Assembly: GCF_007993755.1 (NCBI RefSeq)
Contig: NZ_CP042467.1
Location: 5,728,001-5,792,000, forward strand
From: Microvenator marinus
GTDB taxonomy: Bacteria > Myxococcota_A > Bradymonadia > Bradymonadales > Bradymonadaceae
Direction: 5' to 3'
Length of the DNA: 64,000 nt
The notes under the pieces were generated by a model. The model was not told the DNA's origin. It saw only the letters and a list, made by a program, of their open reading frames with translations, and did not search any database. Below are positions 26,370 to 36,124 of the stretch, one piece after another (the first letter of the stretch is position 1; each line of letters begins with the position of its first letter). Both the position numbers and the translations under genes were made by a program.

Positions 26370-28367
26370 ATGAGAAATTTATTCATACTAATGCTTCTGG
26401 GCGCGATGGCCTGTGGAGACGACTCTTCGCCTCCGGCCAACAACACCGCGAACTCAAACAATATTAGCGATTCAAACAACGCTTCTAATAACCAGAACAA
26501 CACGAACAACACGAATAATCCGACGAACATGGCAACGACCAACAACCCGGACGTCCTCGACGTGGATGTCGTTGAGGTAGAACCGAATGACGACTCTACG
26601 AGCGCGACGCCTCTTGAGTTGGGCCAGAGTTTCGGAGGAAACATTGCGGCGGGGGCCGGTGAAAATGCGGATATCGACTTCTTCTCGCTCCAACTTGAAG
26701 CCGGACAAATTGTCGAAGTTGCCTTCGATTCGAGCGAGAACATAGAGGCTGAACTCGTCATTTTTGATGCTGAGGAAAACGTGGTTCGGTACTTGACCGA
26801 GAGTGTACTCACGTCGAGGCAATTCTACGTTCCAATCAGCGGTGAGTATTTCATTGGTGTCTACGATGTTCGCGAAGACCAGCAACATGGCGGTGATTCC
26901 GCGATCTACACCTTGACGACCCGCAGCATTGACCTCGCCGGCGAGGCTATTGGTGTGCCCGGTAATGCGACAGGGAACTTCGAGAACGGTGCGGTCAACG
27001 TCTACCTTGTAGAAGGCGAGGTGGAAGACGTGGCCGTCTTTGAAACATTTGGCATGCGTGAGCCCGGACAAGGCGTGGTGGATACGGTCTTGGCGGTCTA
27101 CAGCCCGGAGCTTGGCCCGTTGGACTTCAACGACGATATCGACCCAGAAGCTGAGAATTACGATTCAGAGGTCTACTTTCGTGTGGAGGAATCCTCTTCG
27201 TATTACGTGATCGTAGACGCATGGGATGTGGGGCCCGAAACTGGATACAGCCTTCAGTCGAGCACCACCGACGACACCATTTCAATTCCAAGCCCTATCT
27301 CCTTGGACACACCTTTCAGCGGCGTCATTTCGGCGGCAGAGGGTGACGAATTCGACACGGACTTTTTTGTAGTTGAGCTCGGTGCCGGGGAAGTGGCGAG
27401 GTTTGAGGTAAGTGCCACAGACTCGGATATGGAGCCTACAATCAGCGTCTATATCAACTCTCTTTTCGGCTTCTTTTCTATCGCGGATGCGCTTCCGGTA
27501 GGCGATCTCGCGGCTGTTGAGTTTGGCAACTCAATCGAAGGACCTGGCACTTATTTCGTGCTCGTGGACGATGTTCGCAATGTTCCATTTGAAGGTGATG
27601 GCCAGAATGTCGGCGGCGAGACGTTCACCTATACGGCGTCTTTAAGCCTGACCACTTGGTCTGCTGATGCAGTGAACGGCGAGGCCTCCAACCAGGGGGC
27701 GAGCATCAGGCTTGGGACTTATGACTGGTACGAGTTCACCATTCCCGCGCAGACAAACGCGATGGCAACCATCGAATCCCTCATTGATGATGCTCAAAAC
27801 TCTGACCCAATCTTCGCTGTCTATTCGGGCGGCGTTGAAGAGGCCTATGACAATCAACTCGCACTCTTCAACGAAGGACCAGACCCTCAAATCGTGATTG
27901 TTGGCGTGCGCGATCGATACTTCAGAGGAACCCCAGATTGGGAGATTACGTTCAATATGAGCTGGGTCACAACGCCCGAGACGTCTGTGGACGAAGTGGA
28001 GCCAAACGACACGTTGGAGACCGCTCAGATCGTAAGCGGGCAAGGACGGGTCGCCGCATCTACTCAAGGCACCAATCTAGAAGACCTTAACGAGGACTGG
28101 TTCCATGTCCAGGGAGCTACGAGTGGTACGGATTATCTGATCTGGACTCGAGAAGTGGCCGGTCAGGCACCTGCGGACACCATCATCGAAATCTACAACG
28201 CAGAAGGCGAGCTCTTGGCAGATAACGACGACTATCCAGGTCAAGAAGAAACCTACTTTAGCGGGTTGAGCTTCGAGGCGGCTGGAGATTTCTGGGTTCG
28301 AGTGGTTCCCTATTGCACTGACTCCAGCTGCGCAAACGGTCAATTCGAGCTGGCCATCAACGAGTAG
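26370..28367 (+). CDS. Lipoprotein with repeated PPC (pre-peptidase C-terminal) domains
   Basis: 665 residues from ATG 26370, with GGAAG upstream and a lipobox MACG at residues 14-17. An Asn/Thr-rich spacer (about 20-60) projects the protein from the membrane. Three stretches follow the PPC pattern (VEVEPNDDSTSATPL near 70, DTPFSGVISAAEGDEFDTDFF near 320 and VDEVEPNDTLETAQIV near 550), each with the DxDxF core of this beta-sandwich fold. PPC domains usually accompany secreted peptidases; here no catalytic domain is present, so it is a stand-alone surface binding protein. It is monocistronic; its stop is one base from the convergent MBL gene. Confidence 0.8.
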   Translation: MRNLFILMLLGAMACGDDSSPPANNTANSNNISDSNNASNNQNNTNNTNNPTNMATTNNPDVLDVDVVEVEPNDDSTSATPLELGQSFGGNIAAGAGENADIDFFSLQLEAGQIVEVAFDSSENIEAELVIFDAEENVVRYLTESVLTSRQFYVPISGEYFIGVYDVREDQQHGGDSAIYTLTTRSIDLAGEAIGVPGNATGNFENGAVNVYLVEGEVEDVAVFETFGMREPGQGVVDTVLAVYSPELGPLDFNDDIDPEAENYDSEVYFRVEESSSYYVIVDAWDVGPETGYSLQSSTTDDTISIPSPISLDTPFSGVISAAEGDEFDTDFFVVELGAGEVARFEVSATDSDMEPTISVYINSLFGFFSIADALPVGDLAAVEFGNSIEGPGTYFVLVDDVRNVPFEGDGQNVGGETFTYTASLSLTTWSADAVNGEASNQGASIRLGTYDWYEFTIPAQTNAMATIESLIDDAQNSDPIFAVYSGGVEEAYDNQLALFNEGPDPQIVIVGVRDRYFRGTPDWEITFNMSWVTTPETSVDEVEPNDTLETAQIVSGQGRVAASTQGTNLEDLNEDWFHVQGATSGTDYLIWTREVAGQAPADTIIEIYNAEGELLADNDDYPGQEETYFSGLSFEAAGDFWVRVVPYCTDSSCANGQFELAINE

Positions 28368-28368
28368 C

Positions 28369-29181
28369 CTAGGCTTGCACGAGCTTCGGAACAGAGTCGT
28401 GCATCTCCACGCGGGCCATATCGGTCTTAGGATCGTGGCCAAACACAAGCGTCCAATCCGACTTTGCTGCCTCGTATAGGACTTCGCGCTTTTCTTTTAC
28501 GGTATCGAGGGGGTTAATGTCGTATCCCATGACGTAAGGGTCTCGAAGATGCGATGTCGTCGGCACGAGGTCTGCCAAATGCGCGTAAACCTTACCCGAT
28601 TCGGTGGTCACCTTGACGACTTGCATTCCGAAGGTGTGGCCGTTCATTGGCAGTACTTCAATACCGGGAAGAATTTCAGCGATACCATCGATGAGCTCGA
28701 TTTCAGCCAATCCCTTCTCAAAGATTTCGAGCTCCTCGGGGCGATAGCTTCCCTGGTCTCTTGCGCTTGGTGTGTGAGCCCATCCCCAGTTGGCGCGCTG
28801 CACCCAGTGTTTGGCGTCTTTGAAAGTGGCCTGAAGCTCATTTGAGTCGTTCAGGAAACTAAGGCCGCCAGCATGGTCAAAATGCAGATGTGTCAGAATG
28901 ACGTGTTTGACGTTCAGGGGCTTCACCTCTGGCGTTGAGCCCACGATCTTGTAGATATCGCGCTCTTTATCGTTCCATCTCGTGCCCATGCCGACGTCTA
29001 CGAGGACGTCGTAGTCCTCGTAGCGGACGACCATGGAGCGGCAAGCTAGATCGATTCGATTCCTCTCATCAGCCGGATTGGTGCGCATCCAAAGCGGTTT
29101 TGGAATAATTCCAAACATCGCTCCGCCGTCGAGGGCAAACATAGATTCAACAAGCGTGAATACTTCGAGTGGTTTTGACAT
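28369..29181 (-). CDS. MBL-fold metallo-hydrolase
   Basis: 270 residues from ATG 29181 (a TTG at 29193 would add four); GAGG lies at the right distance. The metal motif THLHFDHAGG gives His98, His100, Asp102 and His103, with further candidates in NGHTFGMQ and HLADLVP. The overall layout resembles the AttM/quorum-quenching lactonase-like group, but that group is broad and the substrate is not readable. It follows an Rrf2 regulator after eight bases, suggesting joint control. Confidence 0.82.
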   Translation of the reverse strand: MSKPLEVFTLVESMFALDGGAMFGIIPKPLWMRTNPADERNRIDLACRSMVVRYEDYDVLVDVGMGTRWNDKERDIYKIVGSTPEVKPLNVKHVILTHLHFDHAGGLSFLNDSNELQATFKDAKHWVQRANWGWAHTPSARDQGSYRPEELEIFEKGLAEIELIDGIAEILPGIEVLPMNGHTFGMQVVKVTTESGKVYAHLADLVPTTSHLRDPYVMGYDINPLDTVKEKREVLYEAAKSDWTLVFGHDPKTDMARVEMHDSVPKLVQA

Positions 29182-29189
29182 GTGGCGCC

Positions 29190-29639
29190 TCAAATTTGGT
29201 AGATTGGGAAGAACTCACCGACGGGTTCCTCGGGTACGGCGTCTGCGATGGATTGAATCGTGTACGAGCCTAGAATGCGGATGGTGGCTTCCCGTATCTC
29301 ATTCCACACTGGGCTAAAAGCCATTTGTCTCGGAGTGGGTTCGGGGCCTCCAGAACGGTCCTCAATGGGTTGCGGGGCAACAGGACCCTCCATGTGGCGC
29401 AAGATTTCGAGGATGGTGATTTCGCTTGCTGGACGGGCGAGAACGTATCCGCCGTTCGCCCCTCGCTTACTTCTGACGAATCCACCTCGTTTGAGGTCAG
29501 CCATGATGCCTTCCAAGAACTTGCTTGGTAGACCCTCACGTTCGGCGATGAGCTGGATACTCATCGGGTCCAATGCGCGCGCTCCAGCCATTGTGACCAA
29601 GGCGCGAAGGCCGTACATCGTTCGTGCGCTAATTTCCAC
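29190..29639 (-). CDS. Rrf2-family transcription regulator without cysteines
   Basis: 149 residues. The winged helix fits Rrf2: MEISARTMYGLRALV, IAEREGLPSKFLEGIMADLKRGGFV, and the wing KRGANGGYVLARP. Members such as IscR and NsrR bind an iron-sulfur cluster through three Cys; this protein has no Cys at all, so it must sense something else (compare CymR) or use other ligands. It lies between the TSP3 lipoprotein gene (three bases) and the MBL hydrolase gene. Confidence 0.88.
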   Translation of the reverse strand: MEISARTMYGLRALVTMAGARALDPMSIQLIAEREGLPSKFLEGIMADLKRGGFVRSKRGANGGYVLARPASEITILEILRHMEGPVAPQPIEDRSGGPEPTPRQMAFSPVWNEIREATIRILGSYTIQSIADAVPEEPVGEFFPIYQI

Positions 29640-29642
29640 GTA

Positions 29643-30980
29643 TCAAAACTCGCAAAGGTCACCGATACCATTCTCGTTTTGGTCGAGTTGGTCGGGATTG
29701 AAGATTGTCGGGCAGTTATCACACATATCGAGGATTCCGTCTCCATCGGTATCTGGGCCCATACATTCGCAAACGTCCCCTTTGCCATTAGAATTAGAAT
29801 CGAGCTGGTCCGGGTTGGCGAGCTCAGGGCAATTGTCACACGCGTCCCCAACACCGTCTGAGTCTCGGTCTGCTTGCTGATCGTTGGCCACATTCGGACA
29901 ATTATCACATGCGTCCCCTAGGCCATCGCCATCGGTATCCTCTTGTTCTGGATTTGCGGTAGCTGGGCAATTATCGCAGACGTCTGGAACCCCATCGGCA
30001 TCGGTGTCAGGTGCGCCGGCGCTCGGGATGGTTGGGCAGGCGTCACAAAGGTCGCCAATGCCATCTCCGTCGGAGTCCGCCTGATTCTCACCCGCGACGT
30101 CTGGGCAGTTATCACACGCATCTCCTAACCCATCTTCATCGGCATCCGCTTGGTCAGGATTCGGCTCGTTCAAACAGTTATCACAAGCGTTTCCGACATC
30201 ATCGTCGTCTGAGTCTTGCTGAGCAGCATTGGACACTAAAGGGCAGTTGTCGAACTCGTTCGGAATACCATCTCCGTCGGCGTCTGGGTCACATTCGTCG
30301 CCGATGCCATCTTCGTCGATATCCGACTGGTCTGAGTTTTGGTCCCCTGGACAGTTATCGCAGACATCTCCGACCCGGTCGAAGTCACCGTCCTCCTGAT
30401 CCGGGTTTGCATCACTAGGACAATTGTCGCAAGCATTGCCCAAGCCGTCTTCGTCGGTGTCTCGTTGTTCGGGATCGGCGACGTTCGGACAGATATCGCA
30501 GACGTCACCGACTCCGTCACCGTCTTCATCTTCTTGCCCTGGGTTGGCGATTTCAGGGCACACATCGCAGACGTCGCCGGCCCCGTCTCCATCGCCGTCC
30601 TCTTGTTGAGGGTTAGCCACCGAGGGGCAATTGTCGTCGTCGTTCAAAAGGCCGTCATTATCGATATCTTCGTCGCAAGGATCGCCGATGCCGTCTCCGT
30701 CCACATCCGATTGATCGGGATTGAAGACGCCGAGGCAGTTATCGCAAAGGTCTCCTGCGCCGTCGTTATCTTCGTCTTCCTGACCGCGATTTGCATCGAA
30801 CGGGCAGTTATCACAGGAGTCACCGATGCCGTCGCCGTCGTTATCGTCTTGACTCGGATTGGCGACGGTAGGGCAGTTGTCCCTTGTGTCAGGCACTCCG
30901 TCGTCGTCGGCATCGGCTCCATCACAGGCGATTGCAGACATCAGGAGCAGGGCGAATAGAATGAATGTGGTTTTCTTCAT
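29643..30980 (-). CDS. Lipoprotein built of thrombospondin type 3 calcium-binding repeats
   Basis: 445 residues. A lipoprotein signal ends in SAIAC near residue 19. Almost all the rest consists of about 15 TSP3 units of the type DNCPxxANPDQxDxDGDGxGDxCD, each with Asp-rich calcium loops and a Cys pair. No other domain is present. Such proteins are thought to form stiff calcium-stabilised rods on the cell surface. The start overlaps the end of the spo0M-like gene by four bases. The DNA is repeat-rich and could recombine. Confidence 0.9.
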   Translation of the reverse strand: MKKTTFILFALLLMSAIACDGADADDDGVPDTRDNCPTVANPSQDDNDGDGIGDSCDNCPFDANRGQEDEDNDGAGDLCDNCLGVFNPDQSDVDGDGIGDPCDEDIDNDGLLNDDDNCPSVANPQQEDGDGDGAGDVCDVCPEIANPGQEDEDGDGVGDVCDICPNVADPEQRDTDEDGLGNACDNCPSDANPDQEDGDFDRVGDVCDNCPGDQNSDQSDIDEDGIGDECDPDADGDGIPNEFDNCPLVSNAAQQDSDDDDVGNACDNCLNEPNPDQADADEDGLGDACDNCPDVAGENQADSDGDGIGDLCDACPTIPSAGAPDTDADGVPDVCDNCPATANPEQEDTDGDGLGDACDNCPNVANDQQADRDSDGVGDACDNCPELANPDQLDSNSNGKGDVCECMGPDTDGDGILDMCDNCPTIFNPDQLDQNENGIGDLCEF

Positions 30981-31717
30981 GACGCGACAATAACCCGTTG
31001 AAGGGCTTGAAAGATTCCCTGAAGGTCGGGTGTACGCACGACAAACTTCGCACGCTCAAACTCAAGGTATGCTGTATTCGTGGATGGATCAAAATCCTTA
31101 CCAAGAGTCCGAATCGCGGAAGGTGAAAAAGGGTCCATCTGAAGATGCACCACAAGCCCTTCATCACTCTCATCGAATGAACAAACAAGTGACCGAATGC
31201 GGTCTTTCACGGCAGCGTCAGGCTGAAACTCGACCCAGATTCCGTCTTCATCGGCACCGTGGTCTTTGGGGTAGAACCCAAATTGTTTGGTGAGTACGTG
31301 AACCACCGCACCCGTGAGCTCTCCCCAGCCTACTTCGATGGTCTCTCGGTGCACGATGTCAGAACCACCTTGAAGTGCGGCCCAGCACTCAATTTCCCAG
31401 GAGAAACCCTTGAGAGTCGGTACGGCCTCGAAAGGCAAATAGAATCCAAAAGGTCGCGAAACTGAGTCTCCAGGGTTGAACGCGACCCGCTCGGCGAGCA
31501 CGATCTCGTCCAGTTCCACACTTTCTTTGCCGTAGTCACCCATGAAATGGTGATGAAGGCGGGTGCCTATCGTGAGTACGTTGAGTGACTCAGTAGCACT
31601 TAGCGTGACCGTCCCTTCAAACTCTTCTCCGAGTTTGGGAGTGCCTTCCAGCTTTACTGAAAACGTGGCTTTGGGCCCGAGTCCAAGACCTTTTTTGAGC
31701 GAGTTGAAGAAACTCAT
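30977..31717 (-). CDS. Spo0M (SpoOM) family arrestin-like protein
   Basis: 246 residues. The N-terminus (MSFFNSLKKGLGLGPKATFSVKLEG) and the later FGFYLPFEAVPTL and GWGELTGA segments fit the Spo0M family, which has an arrestin-like double beta-sandwich fold. In Bacillus it affects sporulation and cell shape; its action elsewhere is poorly known. No catalytic site or signal peptide is visible. It lies between a DUF368 transporter gene (nine bases) and the TSP3 gene (ATGA overlap). Confidence 0.85.
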   Translation of the reverse strand: MSFFNSLKKGLGLGPKATFSVKLEGTPKLGEEFEGTVTLSATESLNVLTIGTRLHHHFMGDYGKESVELDEIVLAERVAFNPGDSVSRPFGFYLPFEAVPTLKGFSWEIECWAALQGGSDIVHRETIEVGWGELTGAVVHVLTKQFGFYPKDHGADEDGIWVEFQPDAAVKDRIRSLVCSFDESDEGLVVHLQMDPFSPSAIRTLGKDFDPSTNTAYLEFERAKFVVRTPDLQGIFQALQRVIVAS

Positions 31718-31726
31718 CGACAGACC

Positions 31727-32971
31727 TCATGCATGAGAAACTTCCTCGGTCTTTCCTCCGAGCCACGTTAAGCCGGCCACAATCACCATTCCAACAACAC
31801 CACACCCCACGGCGATGAGCACTTCCGAGCTTAGCTCCGCTGGGATCACGTTTTGCTCAAGACCGGCCGCAGTGGTGGTACGGAATGGCCAAATGCCACG
31901 GAGACAGCCGAGCATCAGTCCTACCAGGCCGCCGAGTGTCGGCGCCGTGTAATTGTGTAGGAGATAGCTCAGGAGCCGGGCAAAGCTAAGTAAGCCTATC
32001 AAACATCCAAGGCAAAAGACCGCCACAAACGTGCCCTGACTCAATGGCAATGAGCCCGAGGCAAGCGTGGTTAGGAAGCCTTTTAGGGAGTTCAGAATAA
32101 AGAAGTAGAGACCCAAAATGAGTAGCAAATACGAGCCGCTGATGCCGGGCAGAATCATCGCGCAGATTGCGATCAATCCGGCGACAAACACGAACCAAAT
32201 CGCGGGTTGAGGGACCTTGACAGGCGTCCCCGCCGGCAGTTCCAAAGACTCATAGGGCTTTGCGCGCGCCTTCATCAACTCTTTGTCCACGACGTCTTCA
32301 CTCTCGCCCAGGTGGAGCTTCTCAAGTTCGGCGAATTTTTCTGGAGACGCGTGTGATAGGGCGGATCTCAGCGACTGATTCTCCGGGGCCCAGAATACGC
32401 GGTCAGCAGCCCATGCACTCGGCTCTCTGCGCGTGATGTCTTTGAGGGTTTCACCCTCATTTGACTCCACCGATTTCCATGTCGATGTCGTTTCAAACGA
32501 ATGCGACGGATTTGTGAAATTGAACCCAAAGATGCCACCCAAAATACCGGCGATCGCAACTGCTACGAGGGCTTTCGGAGTCGGAGTGCCCACCATTTTC
32601 AAGGGCACGTAAACACTCGCCAGGATGAGGCCAAAAAAGAAGGCGCGCATCGCGGACGGGTAGGACTCCATCAACGAAGGAATTACAGCACTGCCGACGA
32701 TAATCGCACTCACAATCCCTGCGAAAAGCGTCAACAAGAAAAGCAAATTGAGGCGCTCAAACTCAGCGAGAAAGGCGTCTTTAGCCGCCGCGTCACGTGA
32801 CTTGAGCCAGCGGAGTCCAATCAGGAGGATTTTCGGTGAAAGCCCCTTAATGGTATCGACCAATTCGGTGTAAATCCCCAGTATCAGTGCCATGGTGCCG
32901 CCTGAAACGCCGGGAATGACGTCCGCAGCACCCATAGCCATACCTTTCAAAAACAGAATCAACCGATGCAT
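31727..32971 (-). CDS. DUF368 membrane protein, probable polyprenyl-phosphate transporter
   Basis: 414 residues from ATG 32971; an in-frame TTG further upstream (33019) is less likely. The two-fold repeat of the family is clear: PGVSGGT at 20-26 and PGISGSY at 275-281, each in a re-entrant segment within multiple membrane helices. DUF368 proteins (PopT) have been shown to return undecaprenyl phosphate to the inner face of the membrane for wall and O-antigen synthesis. A polar insert of about 100 residues (152-256) splits the two halves and makes the protein longer than the usual 300. The lytic transglycosylase gene lies upstream, a fitting wall-recycling neighbour. Confidence 0.88.
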   Translation of the reverse strand: MHRLILFLKGMAMGAADVIPGVSGGTMALILGIYTELVDTIKGLSPKILLIGLRWLKSRDAAAKDAFLAEFERLNLLFLLTLFAGIVSAIIVGSAVIPSLMESYPSAMRAFFFGLILASVYVPLKMVGTPTPKALVAVAIAGILGGIFGFNFTNPSHSFETTSTWKSVESNEGETLKDITRREPSAWAADRVFWAPENQSLRSALSHASPEKFAELEKLHLGESEDVVDKELMKARAKPYESLELPAGTPVKVPQPAIWFVFVAGLIAICAMILPGISGSYLLLILGLYFFILNSLKGFLTTLASGSLPLSQGTFVAVFCLGCLIGLLSFARLLSYLLHNYTAPTLGGLVGLMLGCLRGIWPFRTTTAAGLEQNVIPAELSSEVLIAVGCGVVGMVIVAGLTWLGGKTEEVSHA

Positions 32972-33040
32972 CCCAATCCTTATGTGAATGACCACGAGGC
33001 GTTGTAGTGGAAACCCCAATGCTCTTCAAGGATGGAGGTG

Positions 33041-36000
33041 TTAGAAACGTGGCTCAGGGCGGTAGTCAGACCTGACGTTTTGTCCGATGTAGAGCTCGCT
33101 GCCGCCTTCGTAGATGCGAAGGTAGAGTGCAATGAATCGCGCTACCTTCTTGGCGTACCCACGGGCCTCAGTGAACGGAATCTCTTCTACGAACTCATCG
33201 AGCGGCTGGTTACCGCGGCTGTCCAGCCAATCTCCGACCCTGTGAGGGCCGCCGTTGTAGCCAGCAAACGCGAGGAGTTCTTGGCCGTGAAACTTTTTCA
33301 AAAGCTGCGAGAAATAGAAGGCCCCGTGTCGAATGGCCACGTCTTCGTCTAGAAGGTCCATCGGCCCAAAATCATCATCGCCCAGCATCAATGCGGTCTT
33401 TAGACCGGTCTTTGGGATGACCTGTAGGAGTCCGAGCGCCAAGGCCGGTGAGATGCTGTCCGGATTGTACGAACTCTCCACCGTCATCAAGGCCCAGAGG
33501 ACATAAGGGTTCATGCCGTATCTCTTGGCTTCCTTGAGCACCAGATTGGGAAAAGCTCTCGAATATGCCTGCATCCACGAGTCACGCGCCGGGCCCGTGG
33601 GGTCTCGTCGCCACCAGCCGCCCGTGCCAAGCGTGTAACGGCGAACCATGAAGTGGTCGCCCGCCTCCTTGAACGCGTCCATAAGCACGGGTTTTAGGGC
33701 AGTGCGCTGTTCGTAGATTTTCTGTTGGCGCTGCAAAAGCTCTTGTTTTTTTGCAGCATTGGAGGGCACAGGAAATCGTAATTCATCTGAATTCATGCCC
33801 CAAAACTCGGCCTGATCTCGACGACGGTTGTCGATATAGTACGACCACCTACGGTTGTTCAGTTCGTGAGGAGCACGGGAAGGACGGTACTTCCGGGAGA
33901 GCTCGCGAAACTCAATTGCGACGTCACGAACCGACCATCGGGCCGCGGAATCAAGGCCAGCGTTCCAGAGCCAGTCGGCCCGAACCAACTCGGGGAACAA
34001 ATCACCCGCTTCCCGAGCGGCACGTGAGAGGCCATTGAGGTGGGTGGTCTCATCGTAGGCGAGGGCACGCGTGGGCATGGGGCCAGGAATCTGGCCGCCT
34101 CTGGCACGCGCAAACGATGCGGACGAGCTCATGCGCCCGTCCCAATAGATTCGCGCTGAGGTCGTGTAGTCTGCTTTTACAGGACTATTGTGCTTTAGCC
34201 GAGCCTTTGGAAGGGGCTTCTCTGACCGCGTGTCGCCTCCAGAGCCGTCCGAGTCTGTGTCACGCTCCGGCAAATCCGCACCGATGCCAAGCACGTTGGA
34301 GATTTGGCTGAGTGGGCTTACCGCCATATTCAATACTTCCAGCGCATTCTCAGGGATTGGCGCTTCGACTTCGCACTCCACACAGACCTCTTCAGTGGGC
34401 GTGGTTTCAGCATAGCCTCGGAGGAGCGTACGCGGGTCCCTCACGTTTGATGCAAGTGCAACATTGGCCTCGGCGGTTTCCAGTGCGTCGAGGGCTATAT
34501 CAGCTGCGTTCGCGATATCTTCGGTCTTGGCTATCAAGGCGCCATCTACCGAGAGGCGCTGGTCGATGTCGAGGATTCGGTTCGCCGCCTGTAATCCGTA
34601 ATAACGCGTGCGATGGTCGTCTCGTACCTGCGCGAAGACCTCCTTTGCCTCTTTAAAACGGCCTGCGTTCTCTAGAGTCCTAGCCGCCCAATAGAGGTAT
34701 TTTGCCTGTCTCTCACCTGAGGAGCGATCGGCCAAGTTCGAGAGGTTCTCATAGGCTTGGTCGTACTGTCCGGTCTTGTAGAGTAGCCACGTGAAATCCC
34801 AGCCGCGCTTCTGATTGGCCGAGGCTAGGCGGTCATAGATTTCGAACGCGTCTTGGTACCTTGCGTGATTTTCCAGAAGTTGTGCTCGGGCCGAAAGTCG
34901 AGTGCGAACCGAGGAGTACTCGTGCTCCTTGTCGAGAGCGGAAAGCGCCTTGTCCAAATCACCCATCGCAGAATAGGTCCGACTCAAGAAGCGATAGATG
35001 AAACCGCGATTGATACCTTCACGTTGACCGTTTTCCCAACGTTGAGCGAGCGCGAGGAAGTGACGCTCAGCGTCTTTAAAATGACGTTGTCCATAATCGT
35101 TCATCGCCATCTGTAGGATGATGCGGTGTTCGAGCGACGAATCGCCTGTCTCGGTCGCGACTTCGGTCAAGAGAGCGGAGAGGAGTTCGCGCACATCATC
35201 CCAATGTTTATTGATCCGCATGGTGCGGAAGCGGTCGAGCCTGGCTTCGGCAGAAATCTCCTTGCTCGGCTTGATGTCGTCTTGGGCATAGAGCTCGAGT
35301 TCGAGCCGTGCGGCTTTGCCTTTGGGGTGAAATGGGTAGTCGAACCAGGCATCTTGGAAAGCGTCTGCCGCCTCTTGGTGTCTATCGAGCTTGGCGAGCG
35401 ATTTTGCACGCTCATAGAGTGCGCGTGGGCGACGCGGATAGTCCGGAAACGTCTTTACCAATGAATCGAGCGCCTTGTGCGCTTCTTCCCACTTCTCGGC
35501 AGCGTAGAGTGCATGAGCATGCCTCGCCCGAGCGCGATGTTTGACTTGTGTGTCGGCCTTGACCGCCACTTCAAACCAGGTCGCGGCGTCGGCGTGCTCA
35601 CCGAGTTCTGTGCGCACGCCGCCCTTCATATACGCAAGCATATCGTCAACAGGCGTGTTGCGAGGCACCATGTCCAGATGACGCTTAGCTTCCTCGAATT
35701 CACCGTCCTGCATTTCAATATTCGCGACCAAGAGTAGGGCTTGGCTTCGAATGTCCGAGAGTGCTGGATTCTGAGTTTCTTCTAGTTGTCGCGCGACGGC
35801 GAGCGCCGAAGTTCGAGCCTCGTCGGTGTTTCCGTCGTAATACGCGCTCACCGCAATAGTAAGAGCGCTCTCTTCAAAATCCTTGACTGAGCTAGAGAGG
35901 GCGGCGGAATTCGACTCGATAAGGGCTTTGCTCGCGAGTGTGATGACTCCAGGCATCGCCAGTCGCACAGCGACCTTATCAACCGCCTTTTCACTCACTG

Positions 36001-36124
36001 GAGTGGCGGGTAGGACCTTGCTTTCGCGCACGTGCTGAGCGGCAATCTCGGGCACGCTGGCCGCAAATAAGGCTATCCCAATCAGTCCAGCCAATGTCGC
36101 GTTGTGCCTGCGTTCGTCACCCAT
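33041..36124 (-). CDS. TPR-containing lytic transglycosylase (Slt family)
   Basis: 1027 residues. A signal peptide (about 1-29) is followed by a long alpha-helical TPR solenoid (about 110-560), an Asp/Ser/Arg-rich linker, and a C-terminal SLT domain. The catalytic Glu is Glu883 in LMTVESSYN, with the usual LGLLQVIPKTG and FAGYNGGPHRV after it. It cuts the glycan strands of peptidoglycan to 1,6-anhydro products in the periplasm. The layout is like Slt70 with a much longer helical arm. It opens the operon that continues to DUF368 and the TSP3 lipoprotein. No strong ribosome binding site is seen before ATG 36124. Confidence 0.88.
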   Translation of the reverse strand: MGDERRHNATLAGLIGIALFAASVPEIAAQHVRESKVLPATPVSEKAVDKVAVRLAMPGVITLASKALIESNSAALSSSVKDFEESALTIAVSAYYDGNTDEARTSALAVARQLEETQNPALSDIRSQALLLVANIEMQDGEFEEAKRHLDMVPRNTPVDDMLAYMKGGVRTELGEHADAATWFEVAVKADTQVKHRARARHAHALYAAEKWEEAHKALDSLVKTFPDYPRRPRALYERAKSLAKLDRHQEAADAFQDAWFDYPFHPKGKAARLELELYAQDDIKPSKEISAEARLDRFRTMRINKHWDDVRELLSALLTEVATETGDSSLEHRIILQMAMNDYGQRHFKDAERHFLALAQRWENGQREGINRGFIYRFLSRTYSAMGDLDKALSALDKEHEYSSVRTRLSARAQLLENHARYQDAFEIYDRLASANQKRGWDFTWLLYKTGQYDQAYENLSNLADRSSGERQAKYLYWAARTLENAGRFKEAKEVFAQVRDDHRTRYYGLQAANRILDIDQRLSVDGALIAKTEDIANAADIALDALETAEANVALASNVRDPRTLLRGYAETTPTEEVCVECEVEAPIPENALEVLNMAVSPLSQISNVLGIGADLPERDTDSDGSGGDTRSEKPLPKARLKHNSPVKADYTTSARIYWDGRMSSSASFARARGGQIPGPMPTRALAYDETTHLNGLSRAAREAGDLFPELVRADWLWNAGLDSAARWSVRDVAIEFRELSRKYRPSRAPHELNNRRWSYYIDNRRRDQAEFWGMNSDELRFPVPSNAAKKQELLQRQQKIYEQRTALKPVLMDAFKEAGDHFMVRRYTLGTGGWWRRDPTGPARDSWMQAYSRAFPNLVLKEAKRYGMNPYVLWALMTVESSYNPDSISPALALGLLQVIPKTGLKTALMLGDDDFGPMDLLDEDVAIRHGAFYFSQLLKKFHGQELLAFAGYNGGPHRVGDWLDSRGNQPLDEFVEEIPFTEARGYAKKVARFIALYLRIYEGGSELYIGQNVRSDYRPEPRF

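Noticed and set aside
30011-30959. Plus-strand open frames over the TSP3 gene
   Set aside because: They arise from the repeated GAC/GAT codons on the other strand and show repeated artefact peptides.
29643-30980. Regular DNA repeats read as a CRISPR array or satellite
   Set aside because: The repeats are imperfect, have no unique spacers of constant size, and code for TSP3 units in one frame.
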